DNA of 64,000 bases from MFD01275-c22 sp963705885 (GTDB lineage: Bacteria > Actinomycetota > Actinomycetes > JACCUZ01): NCBI GenBank assembly GCA_963705885.1, contig OY970120.1:1612001-1676000 (forward strand), given 5' to 3'. Numbering within the stretch: the stretch's first letter is position 1; each line of letters opens with the position of its first letter. Below the pieces are notes generated by a model. The model ran no database searches. It had not been told where the DNA came from and saw nothing but the letters and a program-made list of their open reading frames with translations. This document shows, in pieces, positions 48,719-57,095 of the stretch. The position numbers were made by a program, and so were the translations under genes.

Positions 48719-49522
48719 GTGCCACTACCCACCTTCGTCATTGTCGGTGCGCAGAAGTGCGGGACCTCGAGCTTGCACAGGATGCTGCGCAAGCACCCGC
48801 AGATCCACATGTCCCGGACGAAGGAGCTCCACTTCTTCGACCGTCACTTCGACCGGGGCATGGAGTGGTACGCCGAGCAGTTCGAGCCCCGGAAGCGGCA
48901 CGAGCAGGTCGGTGAGACCACCCCGGCGTACATGTACAAGCCCCGGGCGCGCAAGCGGCTGATCGCGCACCTGCCGGACGCGCGGATCGTGATGATCCTG
49001 CGCAACCCCGTGGACCGGGCCTACTCCCACTACTGGCACGACGTGCGCCGGCTCGAGCAGGAGCGCCACAGCCGCCCGGTGCCGGCGACGTTCGAGGCCG
49101 CGGTCGCCGAGGAGCAGCCTGACCTGCTCCCGTCGGGCGGCGGCGAGGCCGGCTCGTCGGCAGTGGCCAGCCGGCGCGACTCCTACATCGGGCGCGGGGA
49201 GTACATCGACCAGATCGAGCCGTTCGTGGCGGCCTACGGCCGCGACCGGGTGCACGTGATGCTGCTCGAGGACCTCATCGCCGACCGGACCGCCTCGCTG
49301 CGGGTCCTGCTCCGCTTCCTGCGCGTCCGCGAGAGCCCGGCAGAGACCATCCAGGAGGTGCACGCCAACCGCTACCGGCGCCCGGACGACTCGGGGAAGG
49401 TCCAGCCGGCGAAGTACCACCCGATGGACCCGCAGACGCGCGCGGCGCTCGCCGAGCACTACCGGCCCCACAACGAGCGGCTAGGGCAGTGGCTGGGCCG
49501 CGACCTGAGCCACTGGCACTGA
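48719..49522 (+). CDS. PAPS-dependent sulfotransferase
   Basis: 267 aa. The 5'-phosphosulfate loop FVIVGAQKCGTSSLHRML is at the N-terminus, KELHFFDRHFDRGMEWYAEQF follows (typical of heparan/GAG-type sulfotransferases) and the 3'-phosphate motif ILRNPVDRAYSHYWHDVR is at about residues 90-110. It would transfer sulfate from PAPS to a hydroxyl or amine of a carbohydrate or lipid. No PAPS-synthesis genes lie in the window. It is the last gene of the surface-polymer region, so a sulfated envelope glycan is a reasonable guess. Confidence 0.88.
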   Translation: MPLPTFVIVGAQKCGTSSLHRMLRKHPQIHMSRTKELHFFDRHFDRGMEWYAEQFEPRKRHEQVGETTPAYMYKPRARKRLIAHLPDARIVMILRNPVDRAYSHYWHDVRRLEQERHSRPVPATFEAAVAEEQPDLLPSGGGEAGSSAVASRRDSYIGRGEYIDQIEPFVAAYGRDRVHVMLLEDLIADRTASLRVLLRFLRVRESPAETIQEVHANRYRRPDDSGKVQPAKYHPMDPQTRAALAEHYRPHNERLGQWLGRDLSHWH

Positions 49523-49566
49523 GCCGGCGGAACCGGGTGACCGCCGGACCCGTCCGAGCAGCCACG

Positions 49567-49572
49567 TAGCGT
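49567..49572 (+). promoter_or_regulatory. -10 element TAGCGT upstream of the hydrolase-OsmC gene
   Basis: TAGCGT ends 30 bases before the ATG at 49603, which has GAGGAGAGG as a good ribosome binding site. This promoter therefore gives a short leader, unlike the leaderless ones. Confidence 0.45.
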
Positions 49573-49602
49573 CGGCCTCCCGAGCCGACCGAGGAGAGGC
49601 GC

Positions 49603-50823
49603 ATGGCGGGCACGTCGAAGCTGGAGTTCACCGGGACCGGTGGCGAGACGCTGGCGGCCCGGCTCGACCTGCCGGAAGGCGAGCCGCGGGCATACGCCGT
49701 CTTCGCGCACTGCTTCACCTGCGGCAAGGACGGGTTCGCCGCCTCCCGCATCGCCCACGGCCTGACCGGGCACGGTGTCGCCGTCCTGCGCTTCGACTTC
49801 ACCGGGCTGGGGCAGTCGGGCGGGGACTTCGGGAACTCCACGTTCAGCTCCAACGTGTCGGACCTGGTCCGGGCCGCCGACCACCTGCGCGAGCACCTGG
49901 TCGCGCCGACGCTCCTCGTCGGGCACTCGCTCGGCGGCGCCGCCGTCATCGCGGCGGCCGGGGCGATCCCGGAGGTGCGCGCCGTCGCGACCATCGGCGC
50001 TCCCAGCGACCCGGGGCACGTCGCGCACCTGATCGAGAGCGCGCGCCCCGAGATCGAGACACGAGGCGAGGCGGAGGTCACGCTGGCCGGGCGGACCTTC
50101 CGGATCCAGCGGGCCTTCCTCGACGACATCTCCGAGCAGCCGCAGCGCGAGCGGATCGCGCGGCTCGGTCGCGCGCTGCTCGTCATGCACTCACCGCAGG
50201 ACGAGATCGTCGCGGTGGGCGACGCCGCGGTCATCTTCGAGGCGGCCCGGCACCCGAAGTCGTTCGTGTCGCTGGACGGCGCCGACCACCTGCTCACCGC
50301 GCGCCCGGACGCCGCGTACGTCGCGGACGTGGTCGCGGCCTGGGCGAGCCGCTACGCCGTGCCGGAGCCGGTGGCCGCCGAGGCGCCGGGCGAGCCCGGG
50401 ACCGTCGTCGTGTCCGAGAGCGGCACGGGCCGGCTGGCCCAGCGCATCACGGCGGGCGCGCACGCCTGGGTCGCCGACGAGCCGCTGTCGGTGCCCGGCG
50501 GCACCGACACCGGGCCCACGCCGTACGGGCTGCTGCTGTCCGCGCTCGGAGCCTGTACGTCGATGACGATGCGCATGTATGCCGACCGGAAGAGCTGGTC
50601 CCTCGACCGGGTCACGGTGACGCTCCGGCACGACCGCGTGCACGCCGAGGACTGCGCGAGCTGCGAGACGTCGGCCGGGTACCTCGACCGCATCGTGCGC
50701 GAGATCCGGATCGAGGGCGACCTCGACGACGCCGCGCGGAGAAGGCTGCTCGCGATCGCGGACAAGTGCCCGGTGCACCGGACGCTGCACTCCGAGATCA
50801 TCGTGGAGACCCGCGAGGCCTGA
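49603..50823 (+). CDS. Bifunctional alpha/beta hydrolase-OsmC protein
   Basis: 406 aa. Residues about 1-255 form an alpha/beta hydrolase: HCFTCGKDGFAASRIA, RFDFTGLGQSGG, VGHSLGGAAVIAAAG (nucleophile Ser) and a GADHLL-type C-terminal His. Residues about 265-406 form an OsmC/Ohr-like peroxidase: YGLLLSALGACTSMTMRMYA (first Cys), then ADKCPVHRTL (second Cys). OsmC domains reduce organic hydroperoxides. The fusion is a known arrangement; the hydrolase part may act on the peroxidised ester or thioester. ATG with GAGGAG nearby. A bidirectional hairpin follows the stop. Confidence 0.93.
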   Translation: MAGTSKLEFTGTGGETLAARLDLPEGEPRAYAVFAHCFTCGKDGFAASRIAHGLTGHGVAVLRFDFTGLGQSGGDFGNSTFSSNVSDLVRAADHLREHLVAPTLLVGHSLGGAAVIAAAGAIPEVRAVATIGAPSDPGHVAHLIESARPEIETRGEAEVTLAGRTFRIQRAFLDDISEQPQRERIARLGRALLVMHSPQDEIVAVGDAAVIFEAARHPKSFVSLDGADHLLTARPDAAYVADVVAAWASRYAVPEPVAAEAPGEPGTVVVSESGTGRLAQRITAGAHAWVADEPLSVPGGTDTGPTPYGLLLSALGACTSMTMRMYADRKSWSLDRVTVTLRHDRVHAEDCASCETSAGYLDRIVREIRIEGDLDDAARRRLLAIADKCPVHRTLHSEIIVETREA

Positions 50824-50858
50824 CCTGGAAGACCGGGCCCGCGTCGACGGGTTCCCCG

Positions 50859-50893
50859 GGTGCCTCCCACCGGTCGGTGCTCCCCCAGGCACC
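50859..50893. terminator. Bidirectional hairpin between convergent genes
   Basis: GGTGCCT (50859-50865) pairs with AGGCACC (50887-50893), and the stem can extend outward with CCCCGG on the left and CCGGGG (with a bulge) on the right. It sits in the 97-bp gap between the convergent hydrolase-OsmC and NAD(P)HX epimerase genes, as expected for a shared terminator. Confidence 0.5.
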
Positions 50894-50920
50894 GGCCGGG
50901 GAGGACCAGCCCCGGCTCCG

Positions 50921-51655
50921 TCATCGGACCGGCAGGCGGACGAGGTCACCCTCGGCGAACGGCCGCCCCGGCGAGACGCCGGCGCGCTCGAGGACCGACG
51001 GCGGGACGGAGATGTCGGCGAGCCACAGGTCACCGACCCACTCGCGAGCCCCATCGGTGAGCAGGCCCGTCTTGGGCAGCGCCAGGGTCACGGTCAGGTC
51101 CGCGCGGACGGTGACGTCCGAGGCGTGTCCGGTGTCGGGATCCAGCCCGGTCGGGACGTCGAGCGCGATGACTGTCACCGCGCCGCGCAGCCCGGCCAGC
51201 GCCTCGACGAGTCGGGCCACCTCGCCGGACGGGGCACCGCGAAGGCTGTACCCCACGAGCGCGTCCACGACGACGTCCCCGGCGGACAGGACGAGTGCCT
51301 CGCCCGGCGGACGGAGAGGGACGCCGACGGACTCGAGCGCTCGCGCCTGGTGCGCCGCGGCGCCCGACAGCGCCGCGGGATGGCGGGTCAGGTGCACCGA
51401 CACGGGCCATCCCCACAACGCCAGCCGGCGCGCGGCCACCATGCCGCCGCCGCCGTTGCCGCCGCTGCCGGCGAGCACGACCACCCGTCCGGTGGCCCCC
51501 TCGGCCCTCAGCCGGGTCGCGGCCGACAACGCGACGGCGCGACCGGCGTTCTCCATCATCTGCAGCAGTGAGATCCCGGCTTCGATCGTCCACCGGTCCA
51601 CGTCGATCATCTGCTCGACGGTCACCGCAGGGACGCGTGTCATCGGCTCAGGCAC
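50921..51655 (-). CDS. NAD(P)H-hydrate epimerase-like protein (YjeF N-terminal domain)
   Basis: About 244 aa. A YjeF_N Rossmann-like fold: MENAGRAVA, VVVLAGSGGNGGGGMVAARRL, VDALVGYSLRGAPSG, IALDVPTGLDPDTG. These enzymes equilibrate R and S forms of hydrated NAD(P)H so that a dehydratase can repair it. Two oddities: the conserved GGDG loop reads GGGG here, and the C-terminal ADP/ATP-dependent dehydratase domain of bifunctional Nnr is missing. Catalytic status is therefore uncertain. The GTG at 51655 has GGGAGG eight bases upstream; the frame is open to 51664. It ends convergently with the hydrolase-OsmC gene. Confidence 0.8.
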   Translation of the reverse strand: MPEPMTRVPAVTVEQMIDVDRWTIEAGISLLQMMENAGRAVALSAATRLRAEGATGRVVVLAGSGGNGGGGMVAARRLALWGWPVSVHLTRHPAALSGAAAHQARALESVGVPLRPPGEALVLSAGDVVVDALVGYSLRGAPSGEVARLVEALAGLRGAVTVIALDVPTGLDPDTGHASDVTVRADLTVTLALPKTGLLTDGAREWVGDLWLADISVPPSVLERAGVSPGRPFAEGDLVRLPVR

Positions 51656-51685
51656 CCCGCGCACCTCCCTTCGCGGCCGCAGCCG

Positions 51686-53251
51686 TCAGCGGTCCGCGAG
51701 CGACGGGGCATAGACGCGCAGCTGGCGCTCCTGGAGCACCAGCTCCCATCCCTGCGCGGCCTTGGGCTTCGTGCGGGACATGCTCGGCGTCCACACGAGG
51801 TAGGTCCCCGGGTCACCGTCGGACTCCGGTGGCCGCGGCAGGCCGTGGCCGGTCCGCTCCACCGTCGCCCGGAAGGCCATGTCACCACCGATCGGCTCGC
51901 GCTGGTAGATGCCGAGGACCAGGGCGTCGCGGTCGTCGGTGACGACGGTGTCGACGACGTCGTCGTTCTCGGCCAGGTAGGCGCGGACCGCGTTCCACGC
52001 CCCATCGCGCGGGTTGCCCGCGATGTCGTCGAGCAGCGGCACGACCCAGGCGGCGAGGCCGACGGCGGTCACGATGGCGGTGCCCGCCGTGCCGAGACCG
52101 CGTCGGTCGTCGGGCAGCCGTCCCCGCAGGTGGGCCAGGGCCGCCGCGACGGCCGCCGCCGCGCCCAGGCAGACGGCGGGGATGATCGGGACCCAGTAGC
52201 GCATCAGTGAGGCGTTGATGCGGATGAAGCCGGGATCGACCAGCCCGGACACCAGGGTGAGCGGCAGCCACATCGACACGAACCACGCGAGCATCAGCAC
52301 GTGCCCGCGGCGGCGCACGAGGAGCGCGCCCGCGACCATCAGCGCGACGGCCGTCAGCACCGCGACGGTCTGCGGGTAGCCCTCGACCGCCCGGGGGAAG
52401 CGCAGCAGCGCGTCGAGCCGCGTGATGCCCTCGATGGGGCTGCCGTGCTCGCTGCCCACCTCGAGCCGCACCAGCGCGTCGCCGTGGGCCAGTGCGTTGA
52501 TGACCAGCTCGAGCGCGAGGCAGGCCAGCATCGTGGCGCCCACCTGGGCCCAGCGGCGCAGCGGCAGCCGCCAGGCCAGCAGGACGAGCACGATGACCGG
52601 GAACACGAAGACCGTCAGCTCGCGCACGAGGTAGGCCCAGCCGAAGGCCGCGCCCGCGAGGAGGAACCACCACGGCGAGGCCGACGCGCCGGCCCGCCCG
52701 TCGTGGCCGGTGCGCTGCGCGCCCGCCACCAGCAGGGCGAGCCCGAGGGTGAAGAACGCCGTCGACGGGATGTCCGGCAGCAGCTGCCAGCTGGTCATGC
52801 GCTCGCTGCCGAACCCGATGACGGTGTCGACGAGCACCGGGTGGAACACGAGCAGCACCGTCGCGGCGACCGCGGTCCACCGTCCGAAGAGCAGCGCGCC
52901 GAGGGCGAAGACCGCGACGACGAGCAGGATGCCGGTCAGGAAGGGCCAGGCGTAGTAGGCGACCTGCCCGTAGCCGAAGAGCTCGAGGAACGCGCGGACG
53001 GGCAGCAGATTGCCGTAGCGCAGCGCGTGGTGGTCGAGCGCGCGGTCCGCATCGGGGAAGCTGGCCGCGTCGTTGAGGACGAAGATGCCGTCGTTCCACC
53101 GCGGGTGTGGTCGCACCTGGACGGTGACGGCAAGGTGCAGCAGCACCAGCCCGAGCCCGAGCGCCCAGGTGGGCACGCGGTCGGCGAGGGCCCCGGGCCC
53201 GGTCCGCGACGGCCGGACGGGGGTGGGAGCCGACTCGGTGGCCGCGGTCAC
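51686..53251 (-). CDS. Membrane glycosyltransferase of the ArnT/PMT (GT39/83-like) type
   Basis: 521 aa with about 10-12 membrane helices and a C-terminal soluble domain. N-terminal WNDGIFVLNDAASFPDADRAL with its acidic residues after helix 1, then RYGNLLPVRAFLELFG, resembles the polyprenyl-phosphate-sugar-dependent transferases (GT-C fold). The C-terminal part (DDVVDTVVTDDRDALVLGIYQ) lies outside the membrane. A lipid-linked sugar donor is expected; the acceptor is unknown. The GTG overlaps the stop of the CoA-transferase beta subunit gene (GTGA), an odd pairing of lipid-linked glycosylation and ketone-body metabolism. Confidence 0.82.
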   Translation of the reverse strand: MTAATESAPTPVRPSRTGPGALADRVPTWALGLGLVLLHLAVTVQVRPHPRWNDGIFVLNDAASFPDADRALDHHALRYGNLLPVRAFLELFGYGQVAYYAWPFLTGILLVVAVFALGALLFGRWTAVAATVLLVFHPVLVDTVIGFGSERMTSWQLLPDIPSTAFFTLGLALLVAGAQRTGHDGRAGASASPWWFLLAGAAFGWAYLVRELTVFVFPVIVLVLLAWRLPLRRWAQVGATMLACLALELVINALAHGDALVRLEVGSEHGSPIEGITRLDALLRFPRAVEGYPQTVAVLTAVALMVAGALLVRRRGHVLMLAWFVSMWLPLTLVSGLVDPGFIRINASLMRYWVPIIPAVCLGAAAAVAAALAHLRGRLPDDRRGLGTAGTAIVTAVGLAAWVVPLLDDIAGNPRDGAWNAVRAYLAENDDVVDTVVTDDRDALVLGIYQREPIGGDMAFRATVERTGHGLPRPPESDGDPGTYLVWTPSMSRTKPKAAQGWELVLQERQLRVYAPSLADR

Positions 53252-53904
53252 GACTCCATGACCGTCGGTGCCTCGGGCACGTCGAGGGTCGGACCGGTCG
53301 CCGCGCGCACGTCGTCGAGGCTGACCCCGGGGGCCAGCTCGCGCAGGACCATGCCGCTGTCGGTGACGTCGACCACCGCGAGGTCGGTGATGACACGGTC
53401 GACGACGCCGCGGCCGGTGTAGGGCAGTGAGCACTCGTCGACGATCTTGTGGGTGCCGTCCTTGGCGACGTGCTCCATCACGACGATGACGCGCTTGGCC
53501 CCGTGGACGAGGTCCATGGCCCCGCCCATGCCCTTGACCATCTTCCCCGGGATCATCCAGTTGGCGAGGTCGCCGCCGCGCGAGACCTGCATCGCGCCGA
53601 GGATGGCGGCGTCGATGTGGCCGCCGCGGATCATGCCGAACGACGTGGCCGAGTCGAAGAACGACGCACCCGGCAGCAGCGTGACCGTCTCCTTGCCCGC
53701 GTTGATCAGGTCGGCGTCCTCGTCGCCGTCGTAGGGGTAGGGCCCGACGCCGAGGATGCCGTTCTCGCTCTGCAGCGTGACGTGCACGCCGTCGGGCAGG
53801 TAGTTGGGCACGAGCGTGGGCAGCCCGATGCCGAGGTTGACGTACTGGCCGTCCTGCAGCTCGCGGGCGGCCCGGGCCGCCATCTGCTCGCGGGTCAGGG
53901 CCAT
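53248..53904 (-). CDS. 3-Oxoacid CoA-transferase beta subunit
   Basis: 218 aa. Signatures of the B subunit: YVNLGIGLPTLVPNYLP and VTLQSENGILGVGPYP, where the Glu of SENG is the catalytic residue forming the CoA thioester, followed by FDSATSFGMIRGGHID and GAKRVIVVMEHVAKDG. Together with the A subunit it transfers CoA between succinyl-CoA and 3-oxoacids (acetoacetate in ketone-body use or 3-oxoadipate in aromatic catabolism). ATG two bases after the alpha subunit stop. Which acid is used cannot be told. Confidence 0.94.
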   Translation of the reverse strand: MALTREQMAARAARELQDGQYVNLGIGLPTLVPNYLPDGVHVTLQSENGILGVGPYPYDGDEDADLINAGKETVTLLPGASFFDSATSFGMIRGGHIDAAILGAMQVSRGGDLANWMIPGKMVKGMGGAMDLVHGAKRVIVVMEHVAKDGTHKIVDECSLPYTGRGVVDRVITDLAVVDVTDSGMVLRELAPGVSLDDVRAATGPTLDVPEAPTVMES

Positions 53905-53906
53905 CG

Positions 53907-54722
53907 TCAGGACTCCTCGGTGGGCCGGGGGCGCACGGTGCGCCGTTCGATGCGCTTCTCGACGTCGGGCCCGACCTCGACGACCCGCTGCACGAACACC
54001 CCGGGGGTGTGGACCTGCTCCGGCCGGATCTCACCGACCTCGACGAGGTGCTCGACCTGGGCGATCGTGACCCTGCCCGCGGTGGCGCACAGCGGGTTGA
54101 AGTTGCGAGCGCTCTCGCGGTAGACGAGGTTGCCCGACCGGTCCCCCATCCACGCGTGCACCAGCGCGAAGTCGGTGACGATCGACTCCTCCAGGACGTA
54201 CGTCCGCTGCTCGCCGGCCAGCACGAGCTCGCGCGTCTCCTTGGCCGGGGAGGCGAGCACCACCGAGCCGTCGGGGCCGTAGCGCCACGGCAGGCCGCCC
54301 TCCGCGACCTGCGTGCCGACGCCGGTGGCGGTGAAGAACGCCGGGATGCCGGCCCCGCCCGCTCGCAGCCGCTCGGCCAGCGTGCCTTGCGGCGTGAGCT
54401 CGACCTCGAGCTCGCCGGAGAGGAACTGGCGGGCGAACTCCTTGTTCTCCCCGACGTAGGACGAGGTCATCCGGGAGATGCGGTGGTCGCGGAGCAGGAT
54501 GCCGAGTCCCCAGTCGTCGACGCCGCAGTTGTTCGACACGACCTTCAGGTCGGTCGTGCCGGCGTCGTGCAGCGCGGTGATCAGCTGCTGCGGCACGCCG
54601 CAGAGCCCGAAGCCGCCGACGGCGAGGGTGGCGCCGTCGGGGACGTCGGCGACCGCGGCGGCTGCCGAGGGGCTGACCTTGTCGGCGGGGCGGAGGGCGT
54701 CGGGGACCGGCTCGTCGGGCAC
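53907..54722 (-). CDS. 3-Oxoacid CoA-transferase alpha subunit
   Basis: 271 aa. The A-subunit glycine loop GATLAVGGFGLCGVPQQLI (about residues 29-47), then NNCGVDDWGLGILL, SYVGENKEFARQFLSGELEVELTPQGTLAERLRAGGAGIPAFFT and the RESARNFNPLCATAG stretch are all typical of SCOT alpha subunits. It pairs with the beta subunit encoded two bases downstream. GTG start at 54722 fits a -10 box six bases upstream. A short N-terminal extension (about 20 residues) is unusual but Pro-rich and may be flexible. Confidence 0.94.
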   Translation of the reverse strand: MPDEPVPDALRPADKVSPSAAAAVADVPDGATLAVGGFGLCGVPQQLITALHDAGTTDLKVVSNNCGVDDWGLGILLRDHRISRMTSSYVGENKEFARQFLSGELEVELTPQGTLAERLRAGGAGIPAFFTATGVGTQVAEGGLPWRYGPDGSVVLASPAKETRELVLAGEQRTYVLEESIVTDFALVHAWMGDRSGNLVYRESARNFNPLCATAGRVTIAQVEHLVEVGEIRPEQVHTPGVFVQRVVEVGPDVEKRIERRTVRPRPTEES

Positions 54723-54728
54723 GGGGGA

Positions 54729-54734
54729 ACTCTA
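54729..54734 (-). promoter_or_regulatory. -10 element TAGAGT, leaderless promoter of the CoA-transferase genes
   Basis: On the minus strand TAGAGT ends six bases before the GTG at 54722, with no Shine-Dalgarno sequence. Confidence 0.45.
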
Positions 54735-54754
54735 GCCAAGCCGCCCGGGACGGC

Positions 54755-56221
54755 TCAGGCGCAGATGTCGTCGTCGGCGGAGCGCGTCTCGAGCGTCTCC
54801 TCCGGCTGCGGGGCGCTCGTCGACCCGGTCACCTCGACGGGGACCGCCGTCATGCCGTCGGCGCCCACGACCACGACGAGGGTGCTGCCCAGCGACAGGT
54901 CCTCGGTGACGGTCGAGCCGGGGAGGGCGGCGCCGAGCGTGCGGCCGGACTCGTCGTAGGCGGGGTCGTGGCTGACCGTCGTGGTCGGGTAGTCCTTGCG
55001 GTCGGCGTTGCCGACCGACACCACGTCGAAGCCGGCTGCCGTGAGCTCCTTGGCCACCCGGCTCGCCTCACCGGACACGCCGGAGCCGTTGAGCACGGTC
55101 ACGCTGACGTTCTCGGGCGGGGTGACGAGCGGGGGACCGGAGACCGAGGGGCTGGCCGTGGGCGAGGGCTTGGGCTCCTTGCCGGGCAGCGGCTGGTCGA
55201 AGCGCAGCGCGTCCCACAGCGCACCGGCGGAGTCCTTGAACTGCACGCGGTTCGGGTCCAGGTCGTAGGGCTCGTTCGGCACGGTGACGAAGGTGACGTC
55301 CTTCGTGTCGAGCCCCTGGACGTCCTGCGCCAGCTTGCGCAGCGCGTTCAGGCTCCCCAGCTCCGGGTCGGTCGTGAGCGACTTCGTCGCGGCGTCGAGG
55401 AACCGCAGCAGCCGGTCGGGCCGGAGCAGCAGGCCGGTGCTGCGCACCTTGCTCACCATCGAGCCGAGGAACGCCTGCTGGCGGTCGATGCGGGAGATGT
55501 CGCTGCCGTCGCCCAGGCCGGTGCGCGTGCGGACGTACGCCAGGGCCTGCTGGCCCTTCACGGTGTGCGTGCCGGCGCTGAGGTTGAGGTGGGACTTCGG
55601 GTCGTTCACGTCGTCGGGAAGGCAGACCTTGACGCCGCCGAGGGCGTTGACCATGCCCTTGAAGCCGTTGAAGTCGATGACGACGTGGTGGTCGATGCGG
55701 ATGTCGGTGAGCTTCTCGACCGTCTTGATGGTGCAGGCCGCGCCGCCCTCGGAGAAGGCGGAGTTGAACATCTGCGCGGACCGTGCGGGCACCGTCGTGC
55801 CGTCCTCGCGCAGGCACTCGGGGATGTCCACGATCGAGTCGCGCGGGATGCTGGCCATCACGGCGCTCTCCCGGTCGGCCGCGAGGTGCAGGAGGATCGT
55901 CGTGTCCGACCGCTCGCCCTCGACGTTGAGCGCAGCGTCACCCCGGCGCTTGTCGGAGCCCATCAGCAGGATGTTCTGCGCCTCCCGGTCCTCGGCGGCC
56001 TCGGCGACCTTCTCGGGGCGGTCGTTGCCGAGCAGCCCCGCGACGTCCTGCTTGGTGATGTTGTTGTTCAGGCGGTAGTAGGCGACGAACGCGCTGGCCG
56101 TTCCGGTCGCGGCCAGCAACGCGAGGGTGACACCGAGAGCGGTCAGGACCCGCTTGAGCGGTCGCGTCCGCGCCGCGTGGCGGGCGCGGGGCGAGTGACG
56201 CCGTCCAGCGGTCGTCGGCAC
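54755..56221 (-). CDS. LCP-family phosphotransferase with LytR_C domain
   Basis: 488 aa. Arg-rich cytoplasmic start, one membrane helix (about 25-48), LCP domain (NILLMGSDKRRGD, RSDTTILLHLAAD, SIPRDSIVDIPE, MFNSAFSEGG, DIRIDHHVVIDFNGF, ALAYVRTRTGLGDGSDISRIDRQQ) and LytR_C (VSVTVLNGSGVSGEASRVAKELTAAGFDVV). It should attach a lipid-linked polymer to peptidoglycan, as its two paralogues in this window. The GTG start is at 56221. A leader of about 85 bases from the TAGACT -10 contains a strong hairpin. The C-terminal ~25 residues are Thr/Glu-rich. Confidence 0.93.
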   Translation of the reverse strand: MPTTAGRRHSPRARHAARTRPLKRVLTALGVTLALLAATGTASAFVAYYRLNNNITKQDVAGLLGNDRPEKVAEAAEDREAQNILLMGSDKRRGDAALNVEGERSDTTILLHLAADRESAVMASIPRDSIVDIPECLREDGTTVPARSAQMFNSAFSEGGAACTIKTVEKLTDIRIDHHVVIDFNGFKGMVNALGGVKVCLPDDVNDPKSHLNLSAGTHTVKGQQALAYVRTRTGLGDGSDISRIDRQQAFLGSMVSKVRSTGLLLRPDRLLRFLDAATKSLTTDPELGSLNALRKLAQDVQGLDTKDVTFVTVPNEPYDLDPNRVQFKDSAGALWDALRFDQPLPGKEPKPSPTASPSVSGPPLVTPPENVSVTVLNGSGVSGEASRVAKELTAAGFDVVSVGNADRKDYPTTTVSHDPAYDESGRTLGAALPGSTVTEDLSLGSTLVVVVGADGMTAVPVEVTGSTSAPQPEETLETRSADDDICA

Positions 56222-56261
56222 GGGGCAAGGTCCTTCGTCGGCGGGGCACGCGATCGCCGTG

Positions 56262-56280
56262 CCCGCCCGGAGCGGGCGGG
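56262..56280. other. Hairpin CCCGCCC-GGAGC-GGGCGGG in the LCP leader
   Basis: Perfect 7-bp arms (56262-56268 and 56274-56280) with a five-base loop, between the TIGR03089-like gene and the LCP gene on the minus strand. It lies inside the expected transcript from the TAGACT promoter at 56316-56321, so it is either an intrinsic terminator for read-through from upstream or a leader hairpin for the LCP gene. Confidence 0.55.
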
Positions 56281-56315
56281 TGGACGCACGACGGCGTACG
56301 GCGGTGTGACCGTCC

Positions 56316-56321
56316 AGTCTA
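56316..56321 (-). promoter_or_regulatory. -10 element TAGACT upstream of the LCP gene
   Basis: Read on the minus strand, TAGACT lies directly after the stop of the TIGR03089-like gene and 94 bases before the LCP start at 56221. No ribosome-binding information; assignment by match to TAnnnT and to the hexamer at 43298. Confidence 0.4.
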
Positions 56322-56323
56322 GG

Positions 56324-57082
56324 TCATTCCCGCTGCGTGGCCCGCCACGCCGGGACGTGTCCCACGGTCCTCCCCACGGCCGCCACCACCCGCTCCTGCG
56401 CGACCGTGGCGGCGAGACGGTCGGGGTCGGCGTGGCGGCAGATCACGGCCGTGACGCCTGTGGCCAGCGGGACGAGCAGGCCGCCCAGGACGTCGAGCAC
56501 CGACCTCGGGGGCTCGGTGACCAGCAGCGCCCCACCCGGGTGGCCGGCCGCGGCTGCGGCGACCGCCAGCTCGCGCGCGGTGGAGGTCGCGCCCCCGGCG
56601 ACCAGTGCCGCGGCGCCGGCGGCCGGGGGTGGCCCGTCGAACCGGTCGCCGTGGGAGTGGACCTCGCGGTCGTAGTCGAGGGCGCCCGGCGTGGCCGGCG
56701 CGGCACCGGGCTGCGGCAGGCCCAGCGGGCCGAGCCCCAGCGACACGACCTCGCCGGCGACCGCGTCGGCCCGCTCGTGGGCGACCACCCGGACGGCGGC
56801 GTCGGCGGCGCCGTCGAGGTCGACGACCAGGCCGGCGGCCCATGCGGCCTGCAGCCAGACGGTGGCCTGCCAGTGCGCGGGGAGCTCCAGCGACAGGACC
56901 GCGCCCGGGTCCGGGTCGAGCTCGGAGGAGACGAGGTTCGCCGTCTTGGCGACCCAGTTGGCGAACGTGGCGACGGAGAGCTCGCTGCGCTCCCCGGTGC
57001 GGTGGTCGTGGAAGGTCAGCAGCGGTCGCGCGGGGTCGACACGCAGCGCGTCGGCGAGCAGCGTGGTCGGGGTGGCCGTCAC
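56324..57082 (-). CDS. TIGR03089-like protein (AMP-binding-enzyme-like fragment family)
   Basis: 252 aa. Starts TPTTLLADALRVDPARPLLTFHDH, and has LSVATFANWVAKTANLVSSELDPDPGAVLSLELP, characteristic of the actinobacterial TIGR03089 family, which resembles the N-terminal part of acyl-CoA/AMP-forming ligases without the ATP-binding core. No catalytic motif; function unknown. The GTG at 57082 matches a -10 box ending six bases upstream; the longer open frame to 57244 has no support. It is divergent from the large amidase gene. Confidence 0.82.
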   Translation of the reverse strand: MTATPTTLLADALRVDPARPLLTFHDHRTGERSELSVATFANWVAKTANLVSSELDPDPGAVLSLELPAHWQATVWLQAAWAAGLVVDLDGAADAAVRVVAHERADAVAGEVVSLGLGPLGLPQPGAAPATPGALDYDREVHSHGDRFDGPPPAAGAAALVAGGATSTARELAVAAAAAGHPGGALLVTEPPRSVLDVLGGLLVPLATGVTAVICRHADPDRLAATVAQERVVAAVGRTVGHVPAWRATQRE

Positions 57083-57088
57083 CGGCTC

Positions 57089-57094
57089 ACCGTA
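57089..57094 (-). promoter_or_regulatory. -10 element TACGGT, leaderless promoter of the TIGR03089-like gene
   Basis: On the minus strand TACGGT ends six bases before the GTG at 57082; no Shine-Dalgarno sequence. Confidence 0.45.
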
Positions 57095-57095
57095 G

